Shown here: positions 63,373 to 64,000 of the stretch, one piece after another | How the letters are laid out: every line of letters begins with the position of its first letter | Numbering within the stretch: position 1 is the first letter of the stretch | From: Aulostomus chinensis | Lineage: Eukaryota; Chordata; Actinopteri; Syngnathiformes; Aulostomidae | Length of the DNA stretch: 64,000 nt | Assembly: GCA_037954235.1 (NCBI GenBank) | Contig: JBBMOA010000016.1 | Coordinates: forward strand, 20,366,383-20,430,382 | Reading direction: 5' to 3' | Notes under the pieces: generated by a model | The model's database searches: none | The model's input: the letters and a program-made list of their open reading frames with translations, nothing else | What the model was told of the DNA's origin: nothing | Translations under genes and position numbers: made by a program

Positions 63373-64000
63373 GACTCCATCTCACAACCTGTACAGTTGG
63401 CAGAGAGGCATTGTTTTGATGAAGCCATCCACGTGTGTTGATTCAAGAGATTACTCAGATGATTGGTCGTACTAATGGACCTCCTGTTTTCTTGAGAAAA
63501 CATTTCGATCCGTCTCATAGGCAGATGACGTGCCTTCTCATATTGATACCTCCTCTGTCTGCAGCCCCGGTGAATTCATATGCATCATAGTTATTGCTTT
63601 CTAAATAGGGATGATACTATTTTATTGATGCTCATTGGTCTGAGTCCACTGTGTGTGTGAATGTCCAAAAAAAAAATCAAATTGAAGTCCACGTCACGAA
63701 GAAGGATGTTTGGGCATGCTGCTGGTCTTTCGATCCTTTGAAATGATCATCTTCCAGCGCAGTTTTCAACTGTTGTTGTGGCCGTGGACGATTTCTTCTG
63801 TCCCTTTGCAGGCTTCATGTAACATGAAATAACTGTTACATTGCACAACCGTCAGTAAAAATATGTTTTAATAACTTTAAATAAAAGTGAAGCTCTTAGG
63901 TGTTGTTCTTTTCTCTTAATTCATTATTTAGCTACTTGTACTATTACTCTATGTATTTAGTCAAGTGAGTCTGTTTTTTCTGGTTTACTTTTTCAGTTAT

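Overview
The window is vertebrate nuclear DNA, most likely from a ray-finned (teleost) fish. It has no bacterial-style gene packing. Short exons with GT-AG borders sit in large introns, there are dozens of long (TG)n/(CA)n and (TA)n microsatellites, and there are copies of a tRNA-like interspersed repeat of the kind common in teleost genomes.

One gene is recognisable, on the + strand: the middle of inpp5a, encoding type I inositol polyphosphate 5-phosphatase A, which removes the 5-phosphate of Ins(1,4,5)P3 and Ins(1,3,4,5)P4 and so ends IP3/calcium signals. Eight exons (4586-4649, 7183-7286, 14082-14134, 15663-15782, 27896-27980, 43038-43133, 43514-43588, 50636-50709) total 671 nt. They join in one open frame of about 223 residues, roughly residues 105-328 of a protein of about 412 (human numbering recalled). 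The first family signature (GDFNFRL) is in exon 27896-27980. The second signature (PAWCDR type) and the C-terminal CaaX tail are not here, nor are the start codon and promoter. The window therefore opens inside an upstream intron and closes inside an intron of more than 13.2 kb.

Layout: 1-4585 partial upstream intron; 4586-15782 four exons; 15783-27895 a 12.1-kb intron holding a MITE-like inverted-repeat element and a large TA array; 27896-27980 the catalytic-motif exon; 27981-43037 a 15.1-kb intron; 43038-43588 two exons separated by only 380 bp; 43589-50635 a 7-kb intron; 50636-50709 the last exon seen; 50710-64000 intron.

Most of the rest is intron. Besides microsatellites it holds interspersed repeats: a tRNA-like SINE-type copy with a 9-bp target duplication, a composite copy, a MITE, a repeated pair about 6 kb apart, and a family carrying gcgccacc boxes. 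It also holds a dozen or so low-repeat stretches with clustered TAAT homeodomain cores and exact palindromes, which look like candidate conserved non-coding elements. In vertebrates I know of, INPP5A lies next to the homeobox gene NKX6-2. The most interesting hypothesis is that these introns host long-range enhancers for that neighbour. This is inference and needs a cross-species alignment. No second gene, tRNA, rRNA, CRISPR or viral gene could be supported.
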